Below, one piece after another: positions 11,668-21,316 of a DNA stretch of 64,000 nt (position 1 is the first letter of the stretch; the number at the start of each line of letters is the position of its first letter). Source of the DNA: Cephalotrichum gorgonifer (Eukaryota > Ascomycota > Sordariomycetes > Microascales > Microascaceae); NCBI GenBank assembly GCA_900312665.1, contig ONZQ02000006.1, positions 1,824,209 to 1,888,208 on the forward strand, written 5' to 3'. A program made the translations under genes and the position numbers. Below the pieces are notes generated by a model. It had not been told where the DNA came from, made no database searches, and saw only the letters and a program-made list of their open reading frames with translations.

Positions 11668-12736
11668 TGAAACTGGATGTCCCAGCATTCGTCGCTACAC
11701 AACGTTAGTTTAAGGGGGGTGGTGCAACCTCAACAGAGGGCAAGACTTCGAGTGAGGTGTTGCTAACGCCAGGAGCAGTCGAGCAGGCAGGTAGCACTGT
11801 GTGTGTCGATATTCTGCGCACCCCCACCCCCATTAGGCCGAAGACACACATCCGTCTCTCCTCCTTTCCACCCTCGTATAAGTCCCCTCATTAACGTCAT
11901 ATCATGGAGCAACAAATACGATAGCTAGTGGAGCTAGTCTCCCGTAACAGCTTCAGCTCCCCCCAAAGTTCAGCTAGAGCTCCCCCGCTTTTGATACCAG
12001 CTCCCCACTCCCTCCACGGACGAATCATGTCCACGGCGCCCCAGCACTACATACCCATATCGAGCAAAAGCTCAGCGGGTTTGTAAACTCCAAGGGAGCT
12101 GCGAAACTTGATGTCCTCCCCGTTGGTACTTACATAGTTGGGTCAGTATCCCGCCGGCCCTTCCACTCAAGGTCATTCCTAGCCGGTGTAACAAGATCTA
12201 GTGGGGGGTTAGGTTCGTTTCTATATACAATGCTATAATGGGGGATGGGAGCGGGCTTTTCGTGGGGAGAGGAATGAAGTTCATGGCCACCCAGAGATAG
12301 TGGCGCATGTGTACCGTATCCCAACTATTGCTACATAACCTTCTAAGAGAGGAGGCTCGACTTATCGACCCACACTCACAAACTCAAACCCGCCCGGTGA
12401 GGTTCTAGTCGACAAGATACGAGGTCGGGAGCTTTTACACGAGGCCATGACAATCATTATGACGCCTTGAAAACGCCTTCAAACGACTTGAAAGGGCTAG
12501 TCTCAGCTTTCATCAGGGAAATGACCCTAGGGATAGAGTTAAGATGCCTTGAATGGTATCGGGCCCCGGATCCGGGTAGTGGGGGGAGAGGGGAGGAAGG
12601 GGGGGCTTAACCTACCGAGCAAGGGATGACGTCCAGAAGGAGACCGGCCGTGATCATGGCTGACAAGATGAGCTAAGGCGCCGTGGAAAAGTTGTATTGG
12701 GCCGTGGTAAGACCGCACGAGAAAGAGCAGTGAGGA

Positions 12737-12743
12737 TTATAAA
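12737..12743 (+). promoter_or_regulatory. TATA-like box for the aquaporin gene
   Basis: TATAAAG lies about 200 bp upstream of the aquaporin ATG, followed by a pyrimidine-rich stretch typical of fungal core promoters. Confidence 0.35.
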
Positions 12744-12935
12744 GGGACACTTGTGGTCTCTCCTTCCCATTGCTTGTTCATATTCTCATATACTTCCTCC
12801 CGAAACTTCCTCCATTTGATGGGAAATCATCATTCCTAAACAGCTTCAAGACATACACATACCAATAGCCAGTATAGGCGAAACTCCTCTACCCGGCCCC
12901 CTGCCCCTTGACACGACAAACCAACAAACCGAACC

Positions 12936-13927
12936 ATGGCGAGCCTTGGCGACCCCATCCAACGCTCTCGTACATTCGGCATGACCCACCCCGTGCGGAA
13001 TGAGGTCATCGCCGCCCTCGCCGAGTTCTGCGGCACCTTCATGTTCCTCTTCATGTCCTTCGCCGCGGCGCAGGCCATCACCAACGCCGAGGGAGGCGAC
13101 CCGACCGCCCCGCCCAGCGCGGCGAAGGTGCTGTTGGTTGCTTCGGCCTTCGGGGCGTCCGTGGCGGCGAACGTGTGGGCGTTCTACCGGATCTCGGGTG
13201 GGATGTTTAACCCTGCCGTGAGTTCTTTTTATTTCTTTTCCTTTTCCTCCTCCCACCCTCCTTCTTTCTCCCAACACACCTCCTATCTTTGAAGATCAAA
13301 CGCTCACCTCCCCCGCTTTAGATCTCCCTGGGTCTCGTCCTCGTCGGAACCATCACCCCGATCCGCTTCGTCATCGTCTTCATCGCCCAGATAGTAGCCG
13401 GCATAGCCGCCGCCGGCCTAACAGCAGGCCTCCTCCCGGGGCACCTCCACGTCGCCAACACGCTCGGGCCCGGCGTCCGGATCGTCCAGGGCCTCTTCAT
13501 CGAGGTCTTCCTCACCGCCCAGCTCGTCTTCGTGGTCTACCTCCTGGCCGTCGAGAAGCACCGCGCCACGTACCTCGCGCCCCTGGCCATCGGCCTCGCC
13601 GTCTTCGTGTGCCACCTGGTCGGCATCCCCCTCACGGGCACGTCCATCAACCCCGCCCGGTCGTTCGGCCCCGCCGTTGTCGCCGGGTTCGTGGGGTACC
13701 ACTGGATCTACTGGCTGGGGCCGTTCCTGGGGGCGCTGCTCGCCTGGGGGCTGTTCAAGCTGCTGACGGCCCTGAACTACGGTACGGCTAATGCGGGGCA
13801 GGACGAGGATGGGCTGATGAGGCAGGATCCGAAGCACTGGAGTGACGACAATGGGAATGGGCGTATGAACGGTGATGGGCGTATGAACGGGGACGGCCCT
13901 CGCCATCAGGATGGGCCGGTGGTGTAA
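12936..13927 (+). CDS. Aquaporin (MIP family, orthodox water-channel type)
   Basis: Two exons (12936-13217 and 13322-13927) give 295 aa with six predicted membrane spans. The first NPA box (N92-P93-A94) sits at the exon junction. The second is N204-P-A-R207 in INPARSFGP. His192 in the fifth helix and Arg207 fit the aromatic/arginine filter of water-selective channels rather than aquaglyceroporins, which have Asp after the second NPA. The protein is expected in the plasma membrane. The C-terminal tail is hydrophilic and carries a short RMNGDG tandem repeat (about 13860-13897). The intron immediately after the first NPA box is 104 nt and begins GTGAGT. Confidence 0.93.
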
Positions 13928-14573
13928 GCTTGAGCCCCGAGAGTAATGTGGTTTGATATACACATGGGCAGGAGATGCAGTGCTTCTAGGTGTGTCATAG
14001 GGTGTAGGGGAGAGGCTGGTGATGGGGGATATTGAGACATTATCGTAGGTTGTTGGACATGGGATGTTTGGATGAGTTACAAGTTGCAGGTAGAAACTAA
14101 GGGGGGAGGGAAGGGCGACGGTGATCGGTGATGTCGACGTGGGATGTAATGGAATTTCACTTAAGAGTTTATATATATATTTTTTCAAATAAATTATATC
14201 TCTGATATACATAGCTTGAATATCCTGTCTGTCGAGGTCGACGATCCAGTCTTCCCAGGTCGACGAGAGACAACATCCCCAGTAGCCTTTCTAATAGGAT
14301 CAGCCCTTTTCGTTCTTTTCCCTCATGTAGTGATAAATTAGCGCAAGCCATTCGGAGTAAGCCCGAAGTCTAAAGAATCAGGACCTGGAGGTCTTGGGTA
14401 CAAAACGGGTGTGCGCGCCTAACACCATTACCGAACCCGCCACGCCAGCTCACCTCAGTATGACATCATGTAGAATATAAAGAGAGGGACAGCAAAGAAG
14501 AGCGAAAAGAGAAATGAAACTCAAGAAACATTAAAAATAACTAGGACACAAGGGGTTGTTTTACAGCTACCTC
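13928..14573. other. Intergenic region between convergent aquaporin and NLR genes
   Basis: About 650 bp serving as 3' flank of both genes. It is AT-rich near 14165-14220 (TATATATATTTTTTC), with no gene. Confidence 0.6.
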
Positions 14574-17318
14574 CTATAATGCAGAGGACGGCCCTGAGTC
14601 CAACAGCCCGATCAATATCACCTCCCCCGAATTACATCCAAGGGCAAAAGTTACTATCCTTGTTAATATGGAGTAATAAACAGCAGAGATAGACGGCCGA
14701 TACTCGTGTGGAAGCCACAGCATGTTGCAGCCGTTGTATACGATCCAGTTGTTGTAACGGCTTAACAGGTAATTATGGTGTTTCTCATCATCTGAGCTAG
14801 ATGCAAGCTGCTTGCCATCGGGTGAGAAGATGACAGAGGTGACCCAGTCATTGTGGCCCTCGAGGGTCTGGAGGCACGTGCCTAGGCTAGCATCCCAGAT
14901 CTTGATAGTCTCATCATATGAGCTAGATGCAAGCTGCTTGCCATCGGGTGAGAAGATGATAGAGGTGACCCAGTGATTGTGGTGCTCGAGGGTCTGGAGG
15001 CATGTGCCTAGGCTAGCATCCCAGATCTTGATAGTCTCATCATCTGAGCTAGATGTAAGCTGCTTGCCATCGGGTGAGAAGATGACAGAGGTGACCGAGT
15101 CATTGTGGCCCTCGAGGGTCTGGAGGCATGTGCCTAGGCTAGTATCCCAGATCTTGATAGTCTTATCATATGAGCTAGATGCAAGCTGCTTGCCATCGGG
15201 TGAGAAGATGATAGAGGTGACCGAGTGATTGTGGTGCTCGAGGGTCTGGAGGCATATGCCTAGGCTAGTATCCCAGATCTTGATAGTCTCATCATGTGAG
15301 CTAGATGCAAGCTGCTTGCCATCGGGTGAGAAGATGACAGAGGTGACCCAGTCATTGTGGCCCTCGAGGGTCTGGAGGCAAGAATTCCAATTCGCATCCA
15401 TTCTCGGCTTTAATGTCATCCAGTGCGGTTCTTCTGTCTTGAAGAGCTCTCTGACTAGGCTGTGGTGCGGACTAAACACGAGCGCCGATACATAAGCTTG
15501 TAGCGGTGCAATCTCTATCACCGTTTTATGAGAAAGAATAAATCGGCGTGCATCTCGAACTAGGTCAGTAAACTCGGACGTCTCAACTTGTCCCTAGTGA
15601 TAGATATTAGACTAGCACCTAAAGTATAAGGCAGTATTACTATGCCGAAACTCACCAGCAAGCTCTCGAGCTTCCCCATGGCAATAACTCCCTCTGAAAT
15701 TCTGCCGATCAGGCTGAGGGCCTCAAGCCAGTAGAGATACTTCTCTCTAAGGAACTTATCGACCACGCCGCCGTAACAGAGGTCACGTGGGTGAGAATAC
15801 ACGCTGAGGTGATCAACCCAGTAGACGCAAGAGTATTCGGCTGCTGCTAGAGGCTCTCGGGCAGGTAACTTGGATGGTTCAACCTCGTCGATGGGGAATC
15901 CAGGGTGGCCCAAGTTGTACATGTCGCGTCGTAGAATGCGGGACATGAGCTCTATCGACCGAGAGAATATGCCGTAGTGGGTCTCTCCATGTCCGGAAGG
16001 GAAGATTGTGGCCCCGGCCTCGCTGCTCAAGTAGTCCTTGGCTGACTGGTGGATGAGATAGACGCGGCCGTCTTCAATCGTCAGGAACGAGCCACACTTG
16101 GCTATGAATTTTCGTATGTTTTTCTCAGCGTTCGCAATATTCTTTGGTAGTCCAGACAAGATACCGAGTTCGCTTAAGAGAAGCGGACGATATACTAGAG
16201 TGACTGTTGACAGGATAGACAGACAAAGTTCCGCATCCCTCTCCAATTGCTGAATCTGACGTATCATACGGCCGTAGAGCTCCCCTAGATCGGTTGGTAA
16301 TTTATTGACGACATCTAGGGCGTGCCAAGACTCGACTCCCTCAAGCGTCTTAACAACAAGTGCAACCCAAAGGAAGGTACCCTTTGACTTTCGGCGCATC
16401 ATGTCTCGTATCTGGGTCTTGACGTCGTCATCATCCAGGCAGTCGAGCTTCAATATTTTGAAGTCGATGTAAGCGTTGACGGCGAGAGCTACCTTCTCTG
16501 CATTCTGCGTCAGCTCGAGACTTAGCTTCGCCTGCAAGTCGTCGAGCTTTAGCTGCTGCTGTATCTCGGGGTTGTTACGACTGGCAACTATCCACTTGAC
16601 ATGGGGCCATGCAGACACGTTCGTGCCGATGAAATTCAAAAGCTGCCGTAGATCCGTCTCGCACTCGTCGAGGGCATCAATCACGATGTATGTGCAAGAT
16701 GGTTTCATTTCAAGCAGCATATCCTCGAAAACCTGCGACAGAGCGAAGAATGCGTTCTTGCCTTCGAATAGCTTTGACCCGGAGCTATCATAGCGCTTCT
16801 GTAGGCACGAACGAAGTGTTGATTTCTGGCTGAGGAGAAGGTATATCAGACCTCTCATCACAGCTGTGGCGTGGTTGAGGGTTGAGTCAGTACTCTGGCA
16901 GAAAAAGTAAGATATCACTGCTGGTGTGGTCGTTGACTGTTTCATCCGCCGTTCTAGCTCCTCGATGATTGCAATCATAAGCATCGTTTTTCCTTTCCCT
17001 GGGTCGCCATGGATCCACAGAAGACTGCCCTGATCGCTGTCGTACCATTGGCAGAAGTCGGGGTGGGCGAGGATCCAGTCCGACGCGATGCGAAGAAGGC
17101 CCCCTTTAGTGGTCTTGATACGGTTTTTGTCGGCGCAGGGGTCGGTTATGAACAAATCCTTCACGCATTGTGCGGGGTCACTCTCCACTACGGACATGTC
17201 AGTATATGCCTTGGCCTGTATTACCCCAATGAATTCATCTACCTGTACTGAAATGCACTTGTCCATCATTTTTCCCGATCTGAAGACCGTTATTGGTGTC
17301 GGCTTGGACAGAGCTCAT
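14574..17318 (-). CDS. NWD2-type NLR: amyloid motif - NACHT - WD40 (STAND receptor)
   Basis: Three exons (17318-17243, 17187-15656, 15572-14574) give 868 aa. Residues 9-23 form an N-x-G-h-x-h-G-x-N-x-G motif like the N-terminal amyloid (R0/HRAM) motifs of fungal NLRs. NACHT follows: Walker A GDPGKGKT at 86-93 and Walker B YIVIDALDE at 192-200. The C-terminus has four full and one partial 42-aa WD40 repeats (residues about 605-799), then a degenerate cap (WIVYNG, LWLPHEYRP). The first intron is 55 nt, GTAGAT...TAG, with a TACTGAC branch site; the second is 83 nt. Such receptors oligomerise on ligand binding by WD40 repeats and template amyloid folding of a HeLo effector, causing cell death in incompatibility or defence. 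The effector relic lies divergently at 18.5-19.3 kb. An alternative start at 17269 would skip the motif. Confidence 0.9.
14784..15368 (-). repeat. WD40-encoding 126-bp tandem array of two alternating types
   Basis: Five units of 126 bp (the last truncated) encode near-identical 42-residue WD40 blades. Units begin alternately LEGHND and LEHHNH, so the order is A-B-A-B-A, implying a 252-bp higher-order unit. High identity between units suggests recent amplification or concerted evolution, as in HET-E/HNWD genes. Confidence 0.9.
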
Positions 17319-18509
17319 CTTATCGGCAAGGGGCTTGGCAGTGGGGAATGACAGGAAAATGGTCGAGAAACGCAAGGTAGTGGGTGGCTATGGAAATTTA
17401 TGCAACTAAGATCTCTGGTTCCTACGCGCCGGACTGCACTCAAGTGCACCTTCCACGAACAGGACTGTTTTCATTCGCTGGTCTCTGTGATTGCCAAACT
17501 GCAACACCAGCCACTCGTAATCATCTTTCTCGGGTAAGGAGACTCACTTCCCAACTAAAATCCATTCATTTTATTTGTACATCAGGTATTGGTATTCCAC
17601 TCGACTCTGGGTGGAAGCAGTGCATATTGAGGCTTGCAGGGTTGTCATCTTATTGGATGGAGTAACCCGCGCCGGCTTCGGATGGCCTTCCAACGTCAGA
17701 GAGGGCTGGAGCCTGGACCTATAAATAGCTGCTCATGGGGGCCAGCATACGCCTCCCTGGTTGGGAAGCGTGGGCATGCGGCCACCCTCCTGCACATGTC
17801 GGGTTTCTCAGAGCCTGAATATACATGATCAACCCTCCCAACATTAATCCCGACCTTTTCATTCGCTACACCCTGTATTGTGCAATCCAGTGGTTGGTGG
17901 GTAATCCTATTATTGGACGAATGAGACATACATGAGTCTTCCCAATTGAACAGTTCGACTGGCTCCTTTGCCAGGTTTTCGAGCTGTATGATCGGGTGGC
18001 TGGCCGGGTAATAGTAGGTTTATTGGGTGGATTAGTCCCCCTATTGCGTGGATGCCATGTCGATCTTGAATGCGAAATACCAGATAACAGAATAGCCGAG
18101 TGGACAGAACCTGGCGTGTCAGGGAGCGGCGTTGTTGAGTGATAAGCGTTCTTGCCCAGACTTGCCTTCAGTTTGTTGTTGGTTTGTGGCTGATGGGCAA
18201 TGGCAGAGCTCGATCCCAAAATAGAGCCACGGCGCAATGCACAGTGGCAAATAGTGCTACTGCTGCTATTGGGCCGCTGCTACTATGCCTTCACAGTCTA
18301 CATGTAGCCGCCCAGCTGCCTGATAAGCAACAACCGATGCCCCATGTCTCAGGGAAACACTTTCCGCCCAAATCTGTACAGGTTACACTGCCATGTCAGC
18401 AAAGAGGTAGAGGTAAGGATCGGCCAACTATGCATGTAGAGATAAATACCCAGATGTCCCCCATCCTGACCAGACAGCACTGGTAGCCAATTTCTCTCGA
18501 AGGTTTTAA
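17319..18509. other. Divergent intergenic region between NLR and HeLo relic
   Basis: About 1.2 kb that would carry the promoters of both divergent genes. I see no first exon with a HeLo-like start. The plus-strand frame at 18139-18486 lacks HeLo features. Confidence 0.5.
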
Positions 18510-19327
18510 CTTGCAAATACCATAGAGGCTATCAAAAGCGTCACCGACCTTTTGTTGTTGATTCTACAAGGATTCGAGAACACCCATCTAGCACGAGCCT
18601 TCGGGAACGACTTGAAGCTTTATCGGGCGCGACTAGCCATCATACAGCTGCGATTATCGCGATGGGGCGAAGCTACAGGGTTCGCTCTCCAGCAGCAGGG
18701 CGAGACATCATCCAGCGACAACTCTTCAAAGAATGAACCACCGACTTTAACCATCAACACCAATGTTTCAGCTGTGGAGGATATTCTTGATAGAGTACAT
18801 AATGTGCTCGACAATGCTAAGAAGAAATCGGAGAAGTGGAAACCAGGGACGGCGAAAACGAGTGCTCGCCCGCATACGACGACGACCATCTTACCCCAAC
18901 ACGGTTCAAGCAACTGCTCCAAAAATGCAGAAGATTGTTGTCATGAGATACCACAAGACAACGGAGCAGGTGGAAGGGCTGAAGTGGGTTCTGTATAAGA
19001 AAGAGCAGTGCGAGTCGGTTACGACGCGACTCCTAGAGCTTCTTGATCAGCTCGAGAAGTTTGTGGAGCCGCAGAGCAAGCTGGAGGAGCTGACTCAAGC
19101 ACTCGGAATCCATCGGTGAGAGTCTCGATACGCTCCTGGACGTTATTGGCAGGTGTGATCCTCGCCTTGAGGATACCGCGAAGCAAGCCCGAGGCTCCAA
19201 GCCAGAGTCGACCAAAGTAACCATGTCAGCGACCCAAAACCTTGGTATCATGATGGGGGTCAACATGGGGACACTGAGCGGCCTGAGTTTTGGGACGAGC
19301 AATACCGTCACAAACCAACTCAAGTGA
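18510..19327 (+). pseudogene. HeLo-domain death effector with C-terminal amyloid-like motif, frameshifted
   Basis: Frame 1 (from about 18510) contains the HeLo signature ARAFGND, then LRLSRWGEATG. The reading continues in a second frame from about 18845, then a third from about 18922 (KTTEQVEGLKWVLYKKEQ) at an A5 tract. It changes again near 19115 to the frame ending at the TGA at 19325-19327. The last 40 residues include NLGIMMGVNMGTLSG, which matches the NLR motif. HeLo is a membrane-disrupting helical bundle activated when the C-terminal region adopts the amyloid fold. No in-frame ATG lies between the stop at 18507 and the domain, so the 5' end is missing or in an unrecognised exon. There is no intron that repairs the frames. 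Decay by indels is likeliest; sequencing error is possible. Confidence 0.75.
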
Positions 19328-19443
19328 GACAGGGCATTTGTGGAGGCTCCGACAGAGTTGCCCATCGGTTGCAGGGTCCAAGCGATCGATCTTTCCGATG
19401 TTCGCCGCCTAAATATAGACCAAAAAAAGTCTGCCATCTGAAC

Positions 19444-20117
19444 AGGAGAGTCCCCGACGTGGGACGGATGACTCCAAGGGTAAGCTGAAATGGACTGGAA
19501 CAGACCCTACCTCAGATTGAGTAGGATCTAGTACTTATTCTTTATATTTTTTTCCCACTCAGAAGGCGATAAGAACCAAGTGATCAGAGACAGGTTGTGC
19601 TACTCCACTCATATGCTTAATGCCAAACAGGATCTAAGTTGGTTAATTCGTTCTTAGAAACTGCTGCAAGTGTCCGAGAACTCTCATGTAAAGTGGCTCG
19701 GGATCTTCGATACCTGGCACCCGCCATTGACCTCATCTGGAACCCCGGACTAGCATGAAAAGTTTCACCCCTGCTTGGAAGGATATGGGGCGCCACTATT
19801 GGAAGTTGCGAATGCTGATGTCATAGAACAACATGGACGTCAGAGTGACTTGACGACACGGAGAACCGGCAGCCAAGGCATGTTTGGTTTAAAGGATGTT
19901 TACCCCACATTGGAGCTGGTGCCTTAGAGCACTTGCCTCTTTGGGAATGTGCCGCCCTTGTGACGGTCCGGGGTGGAGTATTGGAGGCCCGGCTAGAGAC
20001 TCCACTTGGACTGGAGGATGTTGTGTTGGAGCAGAGAGTGCCCTGTGTGGGACGGGTCTAATGGTTAGTCGAATTTACTGGAACGGAGCCCACCCCAGAT
20101 TGAGAGTGATCTAGTAA
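19444..20117. repeat. Pair of diverged direct repeats (~85 bp)
   Basis: Blocks 19444-19533 and 20032-20117 share GAGAGT...GTGGGACGG, then ACTGGAAC(A/G)GA, then CC...CAGATTGAG and GATCTAGTA in the same order and orientation. Differences are substitutions and small indels. This looks like the remains of a duplicated or RIP-mutated element. Confidence 0.6.
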
Positions 20118-20249
20118 TACCTGTTATCTGTTTTCATTGTTTTGATACTCGGAGAAGATGGTGACTGCCGCCCGTACGGCCACCATCCAGAGGCGGGACT
20201 CCCCCTGGGGAGTTACCCCATCGAGCCCTCCGGGGGAGGGCCACCTCCT

Positions 20250-20440
20250 GTAGCCCACTATAACTCACCCACTGTAGCTCACCCCCGTGGCCACAGCACT
20301 GTCCCACCGCAGCCAACACGCTATAGCCATCCCGTAGCGGACCCCGTAGTCCACCGCCCACCGTAGCAAACCACTATAACTATCCCGTAGCGCATTCCGT
20401 AGCGCATCTCGTACCGGGCCACCCACTGTGGCACACTGTA
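20250..20440. repeat. Degenerate short-period tandem array
   Basis: Words CACTATAACTC, CACTGTAGCTC, CCCGTAGCGGA, CACCGTAGCAA, CACTATAACTA and CCCGTAGCGCA follow one another with a period of roughly 10-12 bases. It looks like an old minisatellite mutated mainly by transitions. Confidence 0.55.
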
Positions 20441-21001
20441 ACCAACTCCTAGAGCCGCAGCGTTGTCCCGCGGTAGTCTGCCCCGTCATCTTATGATATC
20501 CATTATGAGGATGTTCAATGGCTGAAATATAGGCTCCGAAGGCTTGGTATCTTTGGGAGATCCCCACGAAAGCTCTAAAAATATGCGTGGGTGGCGTTAT
20601 GGTTTATGATGTGCTCCTGTGGCGCGGAGCTGCCCCTTCTCTTCGACGTAGGGCGGGCTGTCGGGTATGGTCCCGCTCACAACTCCGCACATACATGAAC
20701 CACACCCGAGGTGAACAAGACTCTGTATCGTCTTGACTTTGTATACGGCTTGCACGAGTGCCCTGTTGTGGTGACCGGTTGGACGGAAGTGAGGTGTGAA
20801 CATCTGTTTTCTATCTTTACTCATCCCAGCCTCCCCCGAAAACATCCAAAAACGCCAGTCCAGTTCCGTTCCCTACATTACATTTCCTATACCTTCCCAG
20901 TCCTGACATCTGTCCAGGGTATAACAACAGAATATTATATCTTCGCGCGGAATCCCCAAAACGCCCGTAAACTTGCAACGAATCCCCAAAATCCCAGCAG
21001 G

Positions 21002-21316
21002 TCAGATCCCACATAGTCCGTACCCGCACGCCGGACCTCTCTCGCTCTCGCAGCATACCACCCCCCCACTACAATAACATGCCCCTCCGGACTCTTCGCC
21101 GCCACCTGTGCCTGCGTTCGTGCTCGAGCTGCCGGCTTCCCTGAACCAGGCCTTTATTTCTGAAATGAACTCCTCGACGACGGGTGAATGCAGTAGCGAT
21201 GTGGGTGGTTGTGAAGAGACGAGGATCTTTTGTGAGGAAGCTGGTTCGGGGAGGGCGGCTGCGGATACTGATGCTGCGATGGTAGCGAGAGGTAGGAGTT
21301 TTCGTGAGAGTCTCAT
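21002..21316 (-). CDS. Small secreted cysteine-rich protein (effector candidate)
   Basis: Intronless, 104 aa from the ATG at 21316. The N-terminus MRLSRKLLPLATIAASVSAA is a clear signal peptide with a probable cleavage near Ala20-Ala21. The mature part has a short helix-prone segment (VVEEFISEIKAWFREAG), a Gly/Ser linker and a C-terminal six-cysteine cluster (ACYCSGGVVCCESERGPAC, then C four residues later). Size, secretion and cysteine density fit fungal effectors or small antimicrobial/surface proteins. I do not recognise the family. It sits alone in a gene-poor, repeat-bearing stretch, a common setting for effectors. Confidence 0.65.
   Translation of the reverse strand: MRLSRKLLPLATIAASVSAAALPEPASSQKILVSSQPPTSLLHSPVVEEFISEIKAWFREAGSSSTNAGTGGGEESGGACYCSGGVVCCESERGPACGYGLCGI

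Larger units (their letters stand above)
10048..12935. other. Long intergenic region upstream of the transcription factor and aquaporin
   Basis: About 2.9 kb with no convincing gene. A 15-bp perfect palindrome GTCACTAGTAGTGAC lies at 11643-11657, with a third half-site at 11661-11667. Three AGCTCCCC words lie between about 11955 and 12010. The last 200 bp carry a TATA-like box for the aquaporin. The minus-strand frame at 10701-11015 is open but lacks a domain and third-position bias. Confidence 0.6.
19328..21001. other. Gene-poor region with diverged repeats
   Basis: About 1.7 kb without a gene. It contains two related blocks of about 85 bp (19444-19533 and 20032-20117) and a degenerate array of ten- to twelve-base words such as CCCGTAGCGCA and CCACTATAAC at about 20250-20440. 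Confidence 0.6.

Noticed and set aside
14811..15376. CRISPR-like regular repeats
   Set aside because: The repeats are contiguous, in frame and encode WD40 blades. Eukaryotic sequence, no spacers.
17243..17269. NLR start at the ATG at 17269
   Set aside because: It would read through a plausible 55-nt intron and discard the motif exon. The spliced start at 17318 gives the usual NWD2 layout.
18139..18486. First exon of the HeLo gene
   Set aside because: The translated segment has no HeLo features, and its frame and splice sites do not lead into the domain.
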